From assembly GCA_016647705.1 (NCBI GenBank), contig CM028327.1:8193726-8257725 (forward strand): a stretch of 64,000 nt of DNA. Direction: 5' to 3'. The notes below the pieces were generated by a model. The model made no database searches. It saw nothing but the letters and a program-made list of their open reading frames with translations, and was not told the origin of the DNA. The stretch's first letter is position 1. Each line of letters opens with the position of its first letter. Positions 1 through 10,700 of this stretch are shown piece by piece. The translations under genes were made by a program, and so were the position numbers. The stretch is from Eucommia ulmoides. Taxonomy: Eukaryota; Streptophyta; Magnoliopsida; Garryales; Eucommiaceae.

Positions 1-286
1 CCGACACCACTAATCATCTATGAAGTTGCGACGCCGCTGTCTAGGGAATAGGGAAAGATGAGCTAAGAGAGAGAGAGAGGGAGAGAAGGAAGAGAGGAAA
101 AACGAGAGTGTGACAGAGAGTCTAATAGTGAGGCGAGTGGTTAATTTTTTTTTTACCCTAATTACGTTTTAACATCAAATTTTATTTTATATGTAAGTTT
201 AATTTGATCCGACAGCTACCAATATCTAGATGTTTGTCTTTTGATCTGACGACCCTATTTATAAGTGAGCTGATTTATTATATAGA
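1..286 (-). mobile_element. Helitron, 5' part (runs off the window)
   Basis: Read on the minus strand from 286 downward, the sequence starts TCTATATAATAAATCAGCTC, preceded by A (T287 on plus), as expected for a Helitron 5' end (A|TC). The next ~140 bp match, in inverted orientation, the start of the Helitron near 2403, including a shared ACAAACATCTAGATATT block. Further in, both have a CT-rich leader. The 3' end lies outside the window. No coding sequence is recognised, so it is probably non-autonomous. Confidence 0.55.
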
Positions 287-288
287 TA

Positions 289-2167
289 TCTATATAATCA
301 AATAGGACGTACATAAGTGCTTTAGGCGAATCTCAACCACTTTTTATACCCTCATAAAGAATGATCCAAATTGATTATCTGATTTAACATAAATATAAAA
401 TATTTTTTTATATAAAATATATAAATTTTGATTTTTTATTTCCTATTTTACTCATTTCTTCCTTATTTTCTATGACCTACTAACCTAGCCCCTAATTTAA
501 GCCGTTCAGTTCAGCTGCACAACCACACTCCTTGAACCATAGCCCTCAAGCACATTTTTTCTCTCATCTTCCCATTTTCACTCAAGATCTCTCATTCTCT
601 ACCTAAATCTGTCGACATCATTCCCTCATGGATTTGCAGTCACTGGTACATCATCATCGCGCAATCTCTCTCAGTCCACAAGCCCTCTCTTGTCCTCTTC
701 CATCTTATGTCGCGCCCTCCACCACTGTCCCCATCGATCATCGTCACCCTCCATCCCAAAATCGAACCCTACCTCAACTCTCCGTCACAACTTTCTACAG
801 GAGGTAAGTCTTCTCGCTACACTTCTCTCCATCTCTCTCTCTGTCTTTCTAACAGTATTTACCATGGTGATGTCACCCAAATTTACAATTTATTTTCCAT
901 ATTTTTTGTTGTGCATTGATTAGTGTTGAGGTTTAGGGATCGATTTTGATATTGTGTTTTGGTTTAATTTCAATTCGAAGGAACTCAATTTGTTGTTTTC
1001 TGTTTATCTTTGTATACTAAGTTTAAGTTGGTAATCTTAATTTTTTTTCATGTTTTTTGTATTCCATTTATAGAAATCTATCAACAATTGATCAACAAAT
1101 TCCTGAGCTTCAATTAATTTTTTGCCCATTTTGTCATCTGCCAAAGAACACTCTGATTACAAATATTACAAGTATTTTAAGTACTTCTTTAATATACAGA
1201 TATGCATTTTTTTTTCAATGAATATATTTATGGGGTAGGATGATTATGTGGGCCTTCTCAAAAATCTGTTTTTGTTCTAAAAAAAATCTGTTTCAGTAAA
1301 TGTATTTGTTTATTTTAATATGTGGAAATAGATTGTAAATTTGAGAGTGTTGTTGTTCGACATCAATTGAAACAATGACAAGTCGTTCTACTACACGATG
1401 TGTGTCACGTCGTAATCCCCCAACTGCACTTCCTTGACAGAGCTGAGTAACTCGGGAATATGCGATGGGATTTTCAAGATGGTTAGTTATCTATTTGAAT
1501 TCTATTATTTTTACTCACATTCTTCCTAAATAAATTCATACCAAGGATTTCGATGGGTCCGATTTTGATCTGAATCCAATTAATTAGTTATTTTTATTAT
1601 ATTTGTATTATTCTTAGTTTTTGCTTGCAATCGGGTTCAATTAGTGTAATTTTGTATGCTTTAGATTTTAGTTTGCAATAAGCATTTTGATTGTTGTCAT
1701 TGAACGAGAATGTCGTACAAATAATTGTTGTATTTTCTTTTAAAAAAAAATAGTTAACTTTATATTATTAGTTATTATTGTTATGTTGATTTAAAAATCA
1801 AAGTGTTTGGGAATATTGTATAAACAAAGCAAGTTATTTTATTTTTTAAATGTTGGTTATTGTTGTGTTGACTTGCAAAACGATAGTTGATAACTTGGAA
1901 ACAAATGGTGTTTTGTCATTTTTTTTTGAAATGTTGGCTAAGTTTTATTGATTATTATTGGTTATATATTGTTCTATTTATGTAAAAACAAGAGTTGGTA
2001 TAAACAATATGAGTTGTCATGTTTTTCTAAATTTGTACATGTATTATTAATTTGTGTTTAATTGTGGTTCATTAGAATTATTTGACGATGAAAAGCAAAA
2101 CTTAACAATTTAATGGTTTATTTATTTCATTATTCCAATTCTAATTTTTAGCGTTGTTTTGTTCATT

Positions 2168-2205
<38 letters not shown>

Positions 2206-2349
2206 TATATATATAATTTGTTTCTTTATACTCTAAAATATGGTTTTAAAGTTATTCCACTTCTAACTGAGAGCTTTTTATTTTTTATTTTTTTATTTTT
2301 TAAATTAAGGTATTTTATTAATTCCATGCCTTCAGGCATGAGTTATCCG

Positions 2350-2353
<4 letters not shown>
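289..2353 (+). mobile_element. Non-autonomous Helitron with both termini
   Basis: The 5' end is TCTATATAATCAAATAGG directly after an A (288). The 3' end is CTAA (2350-2353) directly before a T, preceded by a hairpin (CATGCC, loop TTCA, GGCATG) about 10 bases upstream. These are the Helitron hallmarks: A/T insertion site, 5' TC, 3' hairpin and CTRR. Inside are a CT-rich leader around 600-800 ending in a donor-like GGTAAGT at 803-809 and then about 1.5 kb of AT-rich, intron-like sequence with a run of about 33 T at 2169-2202. No RepHel helicase is present. Its short open frames near 690-923 are not credible genes. Confidence 0.7.

Positions 2354-2408
<55 letters not shown>
2354..2408. repeat. 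(AT)n microsatellite between two Helitrons
   Basis: A run of about 27 AT repeats lies between the CTAA end of one Helitron and the AATAAATCAACTC start of the next. It probably expanded from the TCTATATAAT 5' end of the downstream element. Confidence 0.9.
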
Positions 2409-2412
<4 letters not shown>

Positions 2413-5400
2413 AATCAACTCACTTGTAAAGGGGACCGTCGAATTAAGAGACAAACATCTAGATATTAGTGACTGTTACATAATTTTAAATCCACATATA
2501 AAATAAAAATTAAGGCTCAAACCTAATTAGGGTTAAGACCTTTTACTTGTGGCTTCTCTCACTCACTCTGTTGCACACGCTCGCTGCCTTTCCCCTTTTG
2601 CAAGCCGACGTCTCCGCCGCGAACCCCTATCCCTGTGCCGCCCCCCAACCCCGACAACAACAAACTCCCTCCATTTCTCTCTACATGCGTACCACCACCA
2701 CCGTCGCACACCATCACTTTGAAATTGGCAAGGGAACATGCTCACAAAGGCCTCCATGACACCTTCATTATCTTCTCTAATGGCACTGTCTCTCAGGTAA
2801 GTTCCATACTCTCTCACGACATAACAACCACCCATCCTTCTCACGCACACTACCAACCACTCTCCCAACGCATGCCACCACAGCCATTGCCCATGATTTG
2901 GTTAGATCTTGGTTGGAATTGAATAGATTTGATTTCAATTTGGTCAACCATGGATTTGCGTTGGGGATCTCTTGCAGATTGGGGCGATTCGAGAAGACAA
3001 TTCCAGTGTTTGAGAGGTCAATTAGGGTTCCGTACGTTTTGAATAGTTGGATCGGCTAATCAAGATGAAGACTTTGGGGGATGCAGATTCGTTAGTTGCA
3101 GATAATTAACAGATTTCAAGTGTAATTGGTTTATATTTTTGATTAATTTAGACTTGATTAGAATAGTAAGAATACGGTTATGCTGATTTTGAAAATTTAT
3201 GATATGCACTGTTTTATTAATTAGGGAACCAAGCTTTTTGTAGTTGTGGTAATCAAGTCTTGAGAAGCAAAAAAATGGATATTATACTGATTTTGAAAAT
3301 TTTAGGGGCCTCAATGTTTTAGATTTGCAGGTAAAGACATATGAAGAATATAAAGGTACATTTGGGTAAGGTATTTGAGGAAGGTATTAGATAAGGGAAG
3401 AAATCTATCAAAAGTTTTTAACAAAATTTTACAAATCCACTCTCGAAGTTGAATAACTTTTTCAAATGTTTTACCCAATCGCACCCTAAATGTTCGGATT
3501 ACAAATCTATTTCCAAATTTGATTAACTTTTTCAAATGCCTAATCCAAACACACCCTAATTGTTCGGTATCATATATACATATGCATCTTGCTCTATTAT
3601 TGATGTTTATTTAGTGTTTTCCTTTTTTATTTAAATATTTTAGAACCCAAATTTCTATTCATGTTTTTGTTCTGATTCTTTTGGGGGAATAGAAATAGAA
3701 AACTTGAGAATAAGAACAAATGCCGTTATTACTAATTAGGAAACAAATCTGTATTACTAACTGAGAACAACTCTTAGTCATAGTTTTTTTTTTGGTAGCC
3801 TCTTGTAGAGATCATCTTTTTTTACTGGAGTGGGAATTGATGGATTTGTAAAAAACTGCTTGAATTTGTTGATCAATGATTAAAAGCATGAAGATTCCAA
3901 ACTTTGGTGTTCGATTAATTTGATCATTGTATTAACACACACACTGAGACACAGACACACCTGGATAAACACTAACAGGTAAGAGAAGATGAAAGTTTAT
4001 TAAAATAGCAGTCATAGGCGGTGGTGGATTGGTGGGGGGTTCATTTTTGGATATTATTTCCAACAACTTTTGGATATTGTTTAGATTTTATTTTATTAGA
4101 TGTGTTTATTCTCCATGATTAGAAAATGATTCAATGGTTTCATTTTAAATCATTAACGCATGTAGTAGTTCTTTAGTTTGTTTTTTGTTATTTTGTATTA
4201 TGATTTAATGTATCATCCTTAATTAATCAAGGATTTCTAAATATTTTTATCTTTTATTTTTATTATTATTGGTGAACTATTGGTTATTCTTTTTCAAGTA
4301 GGTACTTTTTTAAATTGATGATTGTTTTTTTATATTATTTTGTTATGGTCAATTTGATGTTTTATTTGAGGTTTTTCTATTGCAGAACATCAACAATCAT
4401 TTGGACCTTGAACCTTCGATATCCTTATTGTTGTTAGAAAAGCGTAAGTAAGACTCTACCCCTATTTTTTTTCCAGTTCTTTTCAGATTGTTTTTCATTT
4501 GAATTTCATTTCATTGTTTAACTCTTTAGGTTTCTTCATTTTTCTTTTAGTTTTCTTTTTCCCAATCAATTTTACCTCATTGATGAAGGGACTAAATCAC
4601 TTTCCAAGGAGTGTTAGCAAACATTATGCCATTTATCGCAGGTGCTTCAATTTCTTTTTTCATTTCTATATTTTGCTTTATATTTCTGTTTTTGTTTTAG
4701 ATTTAGATTTTGATTTTAATTTCTATTTTTGTTTTTGCATTCTCTTTCTATATTTGAATTATCTTTTAGTTTATATTTTTGCTTCTTTTTCAGTTTTTGA
4801 TAGTATGATTTTTCTCTCAAATTATAGTTAATTATAACTTGTTGTGGTAGCATATGATTTCTCTATTTAGTCTTCTTGGTTCATAGCTAGGTAATTTCGT
4901 TTCTCTCATCGCATCATTTCCCCATCTTATCATTTTTCGAAAATTCAAACAAGAATCAAATGTGCAAAATTCTTTTTTTTTTCCTGCGTTTTTGTCTTTT
5001 AATTCTATTTGTTGTATGAGAGTGTTTGATCTTTCAACCAAAACTGGAGATCGTCTAAATGAAAATTAATAATTCTCTTCTTTCTTCTCTTCTACAACCT
5101 TATTAGGATTCAATATATAGTGTGAATTTTATTTATTTTTTGTTGTTGAAGAATTTCTTCATCTCTACTTAAGTTACATAGAATACTTTTTCGTCTAATG
5201 TATACACAATCTTCAATTAGGAGCCTTATGCATCTGAAGAAAATGGGAATATGGATGGACGATAGTTATTTTGATGAGAATGTTCGTGTCTAATTTCCCT
5301 TCTCTTTTTCTGTTTGATTCTGATGTTTTCATGGATGTTTTGATGTTTTAGTGTTTTATTTTCATTGAAGTTAACTTGGTGACATTCTATTTCATTGGAA

Positions 5401-6348
5401 TGACTATGGGGATCTTACTTGGATTTAAAGCAGAAATCCATGCAAAGGTACCAAATTGATACCCCTTTTCATTTCTAGCCAAACAAACATGTATGTTTCT
5501 TTGTTCATTATATTATTTTTTGGATTTATGTTATTTGGAACAGAGATTAGGATATTGTTTAATTTGTTTTTTAGTGAGGAGAACTAGGCTGATGTCTTGG
5601 TAGCGGTGACAGTAAATATTAATTGTGGTGGTGATGGTTGTGGCGGTGGCGAATATTTTTTGTGGTAGTGGTGGTGATGTTAGTTTTTTCTATTAATTCT
5701 TACTTAAGTTATTATTTTTCTTCCTTCATATAATTATTATTTTTTTACTACGTTATGTTTCATGTATTCTTCATTTTTTTGAAATTTGGAGCGACTATGT
5801 AATAACTATTGAAAATGACATTTTTTTAAATTTTTTACTTTTCATTGTTGTAGATATTTGAACTTAGATATACATCTCCACTCAAAAAGACCCAGTTTTT
5901 ATATAGTAGTGCTAACCATAAGGTTAGCATATTCATTATCAATATATATTTATGTAAGGTTGTACTTGTATTTTATTTTTATTTGATTTTTGTCGTCATA
6001 GAAGTCAGTCTTTTGTGACTTATTTTTCTTCTCTCGAACCACGGGAGCATCTAGTACCTCAGGAGTAATTCCCATTTTCCTTAAGGGTTCAAGCGGCGTA
6101 CAAGGAATTTGAGGATTATGTGGATTCGGGATTAAGTTCTGATTTGTCATTTTATTCTTATAAATACGAATGATAAATTATTCATCTGTGATGTTTTGTG
6201 GCTCTTGCTTCTTAAGTTACTTCTTTAATTGAGAATTTTTTAAATTTGGCTGTGAAGTTTATATATAATTTGTATTAATGTTAATGCATATTTCTAAATG
6301 AATCATAGACTTTTATACCTGTGCCTTCAGGTATGGGTTATGCACTAG
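2403..6348 (+). mobile_element. Non-autonomous Helitron, about 3.9 kb
   Basis: The 3' end is well defined: hairpin ATACCTG / CAGGTAT with a 6-base loop (6315-6334), then CTAG (6345-6348) and a flanking T. The sequence TTCAGG[C/T]ATG[A/G]GTTAT before the end is shared with the Helitron ending at 2353. The 5' end has run into the AT microsatellite but keeps AATAAATCAACTCACTT, as in the elements at 1-286 and 10690. A GC- and CT-rich leader (2540-2796) ends in CAG|GTAAGT, followed by long AT-rich sequence. A short exon-like stretch ends in GTAAGT at about 4443-4448. No transposase is visible. Confidence 0.6.
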
Positions 6349-6349
6349 T

Positions 6350-8100
6350 ATAATATATGTCATGTGTGTAATATGTGCAAGTGTGTGTGATTTGGGATCT
6401 GATCAAGCAAGGAGACATTGTGGAGGGAATTAAGGAAAAGAAAAGGAAAATGTTAAGAATAAATAATTATTATATTATTATATATATGTACATATATATA
6501 CATTGATAGAGAATTGATAGAGGAAGGGAGTTCTTCGGCAGTAGAGAATTAGGAAAGAAGGCAGAACAGGAATGAGCTAACAAATAGGATTTTTATATGG
6601 ATTTCTTGTAGGATTGTTAACCTTTTTAATATATGTATTGAATCTCTCTACATATTGTGTGATTCATGCTATTAATTTTGTTTAATTATTACAGTTGATT
6701 TATATGGAATATTTATAAGTATGTATTATGTGTCAATTATGTGGGATATATGTCTACGTGTTATTTGTTATATTGATTGGATGTCTATATAGAAAGAGTT
6801 AGAATTTTACTGAGCATTAACTTACTCTACCTACAGTATTTGTTGCAGGATCTATAAAAAAGAAGTTGGACCTCAATTATATTTGGTTTTGTAATTAATC
6901 ATGTAATATTTGTATTTATTTTTATTATTGTAAAATTGATCCGATTAACTGATAATTATCATTATCGGTATAGTCTGTAAGATTTATCAGATTTAAAGGT
7001 GTGGAAATATAACAATACAATGTATAGTATTTGTGAATAATATCGTATACCGTACGTGTGAATAGTACTGTACGTATGAATAGTGATTTCATGAATAGTA
7101 TCAATTTTGTAATATTTGTAAATATGTTAATAATAAAGTGGGGTTAGATTGTTTAGTATTTTACCATTACTTCTTCGTAATAAAGGGAGATACCGAGTGA
7201 CAGCCCTAGGAAACTGGGTCGTTACAAAATGGATCAAGTAAATGGTTGATTGTGAAAAGTGTTTTTTATTATTATGCTATTATGTCATAGTGTGATCCTG
7301 ACAGGATGACATGTCTTGCGGGATGTTGTTAGTCCTAACAGCATGTCCTGTAGGACATTGTGTTGTGACTCGACAGGAAGGCAAGTCTTGCAGGTGGTGG
7401 TGGTTGTTGTTGTTATTATTGACGATAATAATCATCATCATGATATAATAATTTATACCACGTGTTGGCTCCTACCATTAGAGATATTGAATGACCCTGA
7501 TATTGATGACAATCTTAGATTGCACAGTTGTACAGGTTACGGTACCGTTATAAATCCCGATCGTGAGGTGAAATGATCCTATGGTTAGTAAGAAAGTACG
7601 TGTGTGATATTTTATTATATATCAAAGTAATTTGATTAGTTGATTTAAATGCATTTATTTTATTATGATGATAACTGTGAAATTTTATTTCGGCTCAGCG
7701 TGCGGTTATATTTATATTCTATTTTGAAAAATGGTGTTTGATAATTATACTTGTTTCATAAATTATTTTTATATTATGAAGATAGTACACCTATAAAATA
7801 TTTTATCTCAAGCACCTCAGCTAGAGACGGGTCTACTACTAGCGCTTGGTAGAGTCAGAGGATGATGTAGTATTTTGAGGTTGGCAGGATAGGTGTGAAT
7901 CGTGAAGGGTTTAGTTTTTGTAGTTTTGTTTTAAGATATTTTTTTTGGGACATGTGCACATCTCTGAATTTTGAGTTGGTATATATTTTGAAAATCTATA
8001 TCAATTGATAGTAGTGTATTTTTGTGGTTGATTGAGTAACATTAAGTCGAGGTCCTGCCTGGTCTCGGGCATTGGGGCCCGAGGTGGGGTGTGACATCTC
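6350..8100 (-). mobile_element. Probable LTR of a degraded retrotransposon
   Basis: On the minus strand a TGTCACACCCC start at about 8098 is followed by a phrase common in plant gypsy LTRs and, near 7190-7230, a TAACGACCCAG block. No second LTR or target-site duplication is visible, and the lower boundary at the Helitron end is uncertain. Around 7290-7400 there is a cluster of imperfect repeats of a 'catgtcctg' type motif. Nothing else in this stretch looks like a gene. Confidence 0.35.
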
Positions 8101-8462
8101 CTCTCAAAGTTCCTGGGCCTATCTTCTCTTTCATTCGTGCCTCGCTCAGGGTGATTGTGGGAAGGAACTAAGGTAGGTGAAAAACTTGCATGTGGAACTT
8201 TCGAACTTGAGTGGGGGGATGATTGAGAAAAGCTAGATTCAACTCCATTTTTTCTTACCAGTTGTTTTTCCATATAGTTAGTAGCCCTATAGTTTAAGTG
8301 TTGCTTAGCTAGTTGGGTGACTTGTTGAGTGATCACGCTACGTAACTCAATGCGGATCTCCTCATGGAATTCAATGAGTTGCGTATGGTGGTCGGTTTAT
8401 AAATCATCTCGATATTGATTCACTTCCTCTCTAAGGTAGTTAAACAGAATTTTAAAGGTGGT
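8001..8462 (-). pseudogene. Gag-like reading-frame remnant
   Basis: A minus-strand frame that is open from 8336, and can be followed upstream to about 8460 through one stop, encodes a charged helical segment (around EFHEEIRIELRSVITQQV) followed by a Ser/Pro/His-rich tail. This composition resembles the N-terminal part of a plant gypsy gag, but no zinc knuckle or other diagnostic motif is present, so the family is not established. The frame runs into the LTR-like sequence below 8100, placing the two in one degraded element. It could also be a chance open frame. Confidence 0.3.
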
Positions 8463-8794
8463 TTATTGAATTTTGAAAATTAGGATGATTTGAACGAAAT
8501 ACTGAAAATTTTAATAATTTTTAATGAAATAAATTTATTATAAGTCCTTTCAGATTTTTATTAGGGGAAAAAAAAAAAAACAACGTAATGTAGAATTAAG
8601 GTAAAAGGTAAAAGAAGTGCAATACTATTTATTGATCATCCATATAATGTGAAAGTAAAGCCCAATTAATGTTAACCCTAGGCTCAGGTCACCAGGGTCC
8701 AAAATTTTAATTACACTTTTTTTTAATATTAAAAAAAAAAAAAAGGTCATTAGTTCTGTGTTTAGTTTTGAGTAAAAATCACCCATAAAATAAA

Positions 8795-8890
8795 GTAAAA
8801 AATTGAGGACGACGAGGAGAAGTAATGAATAACTTTAACAAAAGCTGTTGCATATTATATAAAGAGGATGGACTATATGGCCCAGTTGTC
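8795..8890 (+). promoter_or_regulatory. TATA promoter region of the ankyrin-PGG gene
   Basis: GCATATTATATAAAGAGGAT holds a good plant TATA box (about 8852-8860). This block recurs almost unchanged at 62,815-62,895, upstream of the predicted next paralogue, while much surrounding sequence has diverged. The ATG at 9492 lies about 620 bases downstream, so a long leader or leader intron is implied. Confidence 0.55.
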
Positions 8891-9094
8891 TTTCATCTGC
8901 TGTTTCACCATCACTGGCTGCAACAATGGATTCCGGCCATCGTAATGAATTTTCAATTGCCGGTCACTCAATTTTTTTCTGATTTTTTTAAAGTTACATT
9001 TAATTAATTTTAAAATAATATTTTTAATATATACTTTTTAATTACATTCAACTAATTTTTTGATTATCAATTGTAGGATGAATATAACTAAAAA

Positions 9095-9099
<5 letters not shown>

Positions 9100-9153
<54 letters not shown>
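9100..9153. repeat. (AT)n microsatellite in the leader region
   Basis: About 27 AT units. The paralogous leader near 63,640 lacks this expansion. Confidence 0.9.
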
Positions 9154-9156
<3 letters not shown>

Positions 9157-9491
9157 CAAAAATATATTAAAAATAATTATATATAATTAAATAAATAATT
9201 ACATGTAACTAAATAAAATTAACGATTTTATTGACCGATTATCTTTAAGAAAATACTAAATTTGGAGACAAACTTTAAAGCAATTGGTACTTCTAAAAGA
9301 GTGAATCTTGCTTGCTTGAAACTTTCACCTCCTCGTGGATCATGCACTTCTTGTTTGCCTTGTCGGAAGAAGCATCCAGGAATAACTTTGTCTTCACTTC
9401 TTAAACCAACTTCTCTCTCAGTATATATATATATATGTGTGTATGTATGTGTGTATAAGAGAGTGAGTGAGAGAGAGAAAAGACACGTACA

Positions 9492-9934
9492 ATGGGAGGG
9501 ATGATGGAGGAATTTTTCGTACGTGTGATGAATGAAAAGTGGGACAAGGTTATTGAGATATACGGCCAGAATGCCAGCCCCGACGACCAAATATACCGGA
9601 TAGCGAAGCTCACCAAACTGGACGGCACCGCTTTGCACGTGGTGGTGTTACACGGCCAACCGTGGGTGGCCAGGTCAATGGTCGACAAAATTCCGCCGCA
9701 TGAAGTCCCCGAAATCCTCTCCCTCAAGAACAAACTGGGCAACACTCCGCTCCATCTCGCTGCCTTAAGGGGTGACGCCCAGTTGTGTCACCAAATGCTC
9801 AACGCCACCTCCACCAGTGACGTCGAGCAACTCATCCGAATCCGGAACAACAAAAACGAAACCCCTCTTTTTGTGTCCGTCCACCATGGCAATACAAAGG
9901 CTTATCAGAATCTCTGACCATACTGTGAGATAAA
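9492..9934 (+). pseudogene. Ankyrin-PGG gene, exon 1 (ankyrin repeats), stop-interrupted
   Basis: The frame opens with ATG at 9492 and encodes about 141 residues of ankyrin repeats typical of ACD6/ITN1-like plant membrane proteins. Repeat cores seen are DGTALHVVVLHGQ, LGNTPLHLAALRGD and NETPLFVSVHHGN. Intact relatives continue into further ankyrin repeats, a linker and a four-helix PGG domain; some act in salicylate-linked defence or salt responses at the plasma membrane. A TGA at 9915-9917 ends the frame just before a donor-like GTGAGATAAA (about 9929), where relatives read on. This start was chosen because it fits the family N-terminus and follows the leader shared with the copy at 63.8-64.0 kb. 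GC content is clearly higher than the flanks. With the downstream breaks this is a pseudogene, although the stop could be tolerated in a truncated product. Confidence 0.75.
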
Positions 9935-10354
9935 TTTTAACAATCTAAACGTACTCATACATATAAAATCAACAATTAGATCAATGCGGAAATAAAAACG
10001 AACGTAACGGGTGTGTACCTCCAGCCATTGTTGTTCTTACTTGCTCAAAATTATGGGAAATGTTGATTTTGGGTTAAGGCTCTTCCCATCAAAGGGTTGG
10101 GTTTTTTTGGACGTGCAGAAAGGTAGTGGGCAGTTAGCCACCCATAAACTCACGTTTTTGTAACCTACCATGTAGAACATAGATCCATGCAACCCACAAA
10201 CAAGAGAGAAGTGGGTTTAAGGTGGTTAGCATTTGGAGAAAGTTAATCCACCTTCCTATAATGATGGAGGAATGTGGACCATGTTCTTGAGGATTTTTAG
10301 GGGAAAATCCTACATGGAAAACTAAGGAAGAGCCCCCAAAATATCTCTCTGCAG

Positions 10355-10627
10355 AAGCAGTGTCGGAAACACCATTCTTCACTCTGCTATCGCTGGAGAA
10401 CACTTCAGTTAGGTACTTTTTTTTTCTTACTTTTGCATTATCATTTATATAATAATTGTGCATGGAATTATTAGGGTTGGCATCAGAGATAATTGAAGAA
10501 TTTCCAGACTTAATTAAGAACACAAATGAGAATGGGTATACACCGCTTCATGTTCTGGCAACAAAGCCCAATGCGTTTAGGAGTGGGAAACGCCACGGAC
10601 TGTTTGATGCCATTCTCTACCACTGTA
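10355..10627 (+). pseudogene. Ankyrin-PGG gene, exons 2 and 3
   Basis: Exon 2 follows an acceptor TCTCTCTGCAG (ends 10354) and contains SVGNTILHSAIAGEHF, an ankyrin repeat of this family. A donor at GTTAGG (10408) keeps phase with exon 3, which follows the acceptor ATTATTAG (ends 10474) and reads LASEIIEEFPDLIKNTNENG, then YTPLHVLATKPNAF, then a GLFDAILYHC end. That end is the usual position of an intron in the family, and a donor GTATGT follows at 10625-10630. The intron beyond it took up the Helitron-type element and the LINE. Splice phase between exons 1 and 2 could not be made consistent, in line with pseudogene status. Exon order and strand fit exon 1 and the linker exons at 24.3-24.75 kb. 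Confidence 0.7.
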
Positions 10628-10642
10628 TGTAACTACACACAC

Positions 10643-10651
<9 letters not shown>

Positions 10652-10697
<46 letters not shown>
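10652..10697. repeat. (AT)n microsatellite
   Basis: A run of AT units after ACATACATACAT, directly before AATAAATCAGCTCA. It occupies the expected 5' terminus of a Helitron, as at 2354-2408. Confidence 0.9.

Positions 10698-10700
<3 letters not shown>

Noticed and set aside
690..923. Two overlapping open frames of 70-77 codons
   Set aside because: They lie in the CT-rich leader of a Helitron, have low-complexity Ser/Pro/Leu content and no family motif.
1..2540. Reading 140-286 and 2403-2540 as terminal inverted repeats of one DNA transposon
   Set aside because: Each side begins with a Helitron-like TC end and continues into its own leader beyond the repeat, and the 10.7 kb copy shows the same start alone. 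Kept as an alternative in the findings.
2563..2922. Open frames on both strands of 83-101 codons
   Set aside because: GC-rich leader of a Helitron; opposite-strand frames reflect composition, not coding.
8825..9007. 60-codon frame after the TATA block
   Set aside because: The paralogous leader at 62.8 kb does not keep the frame.
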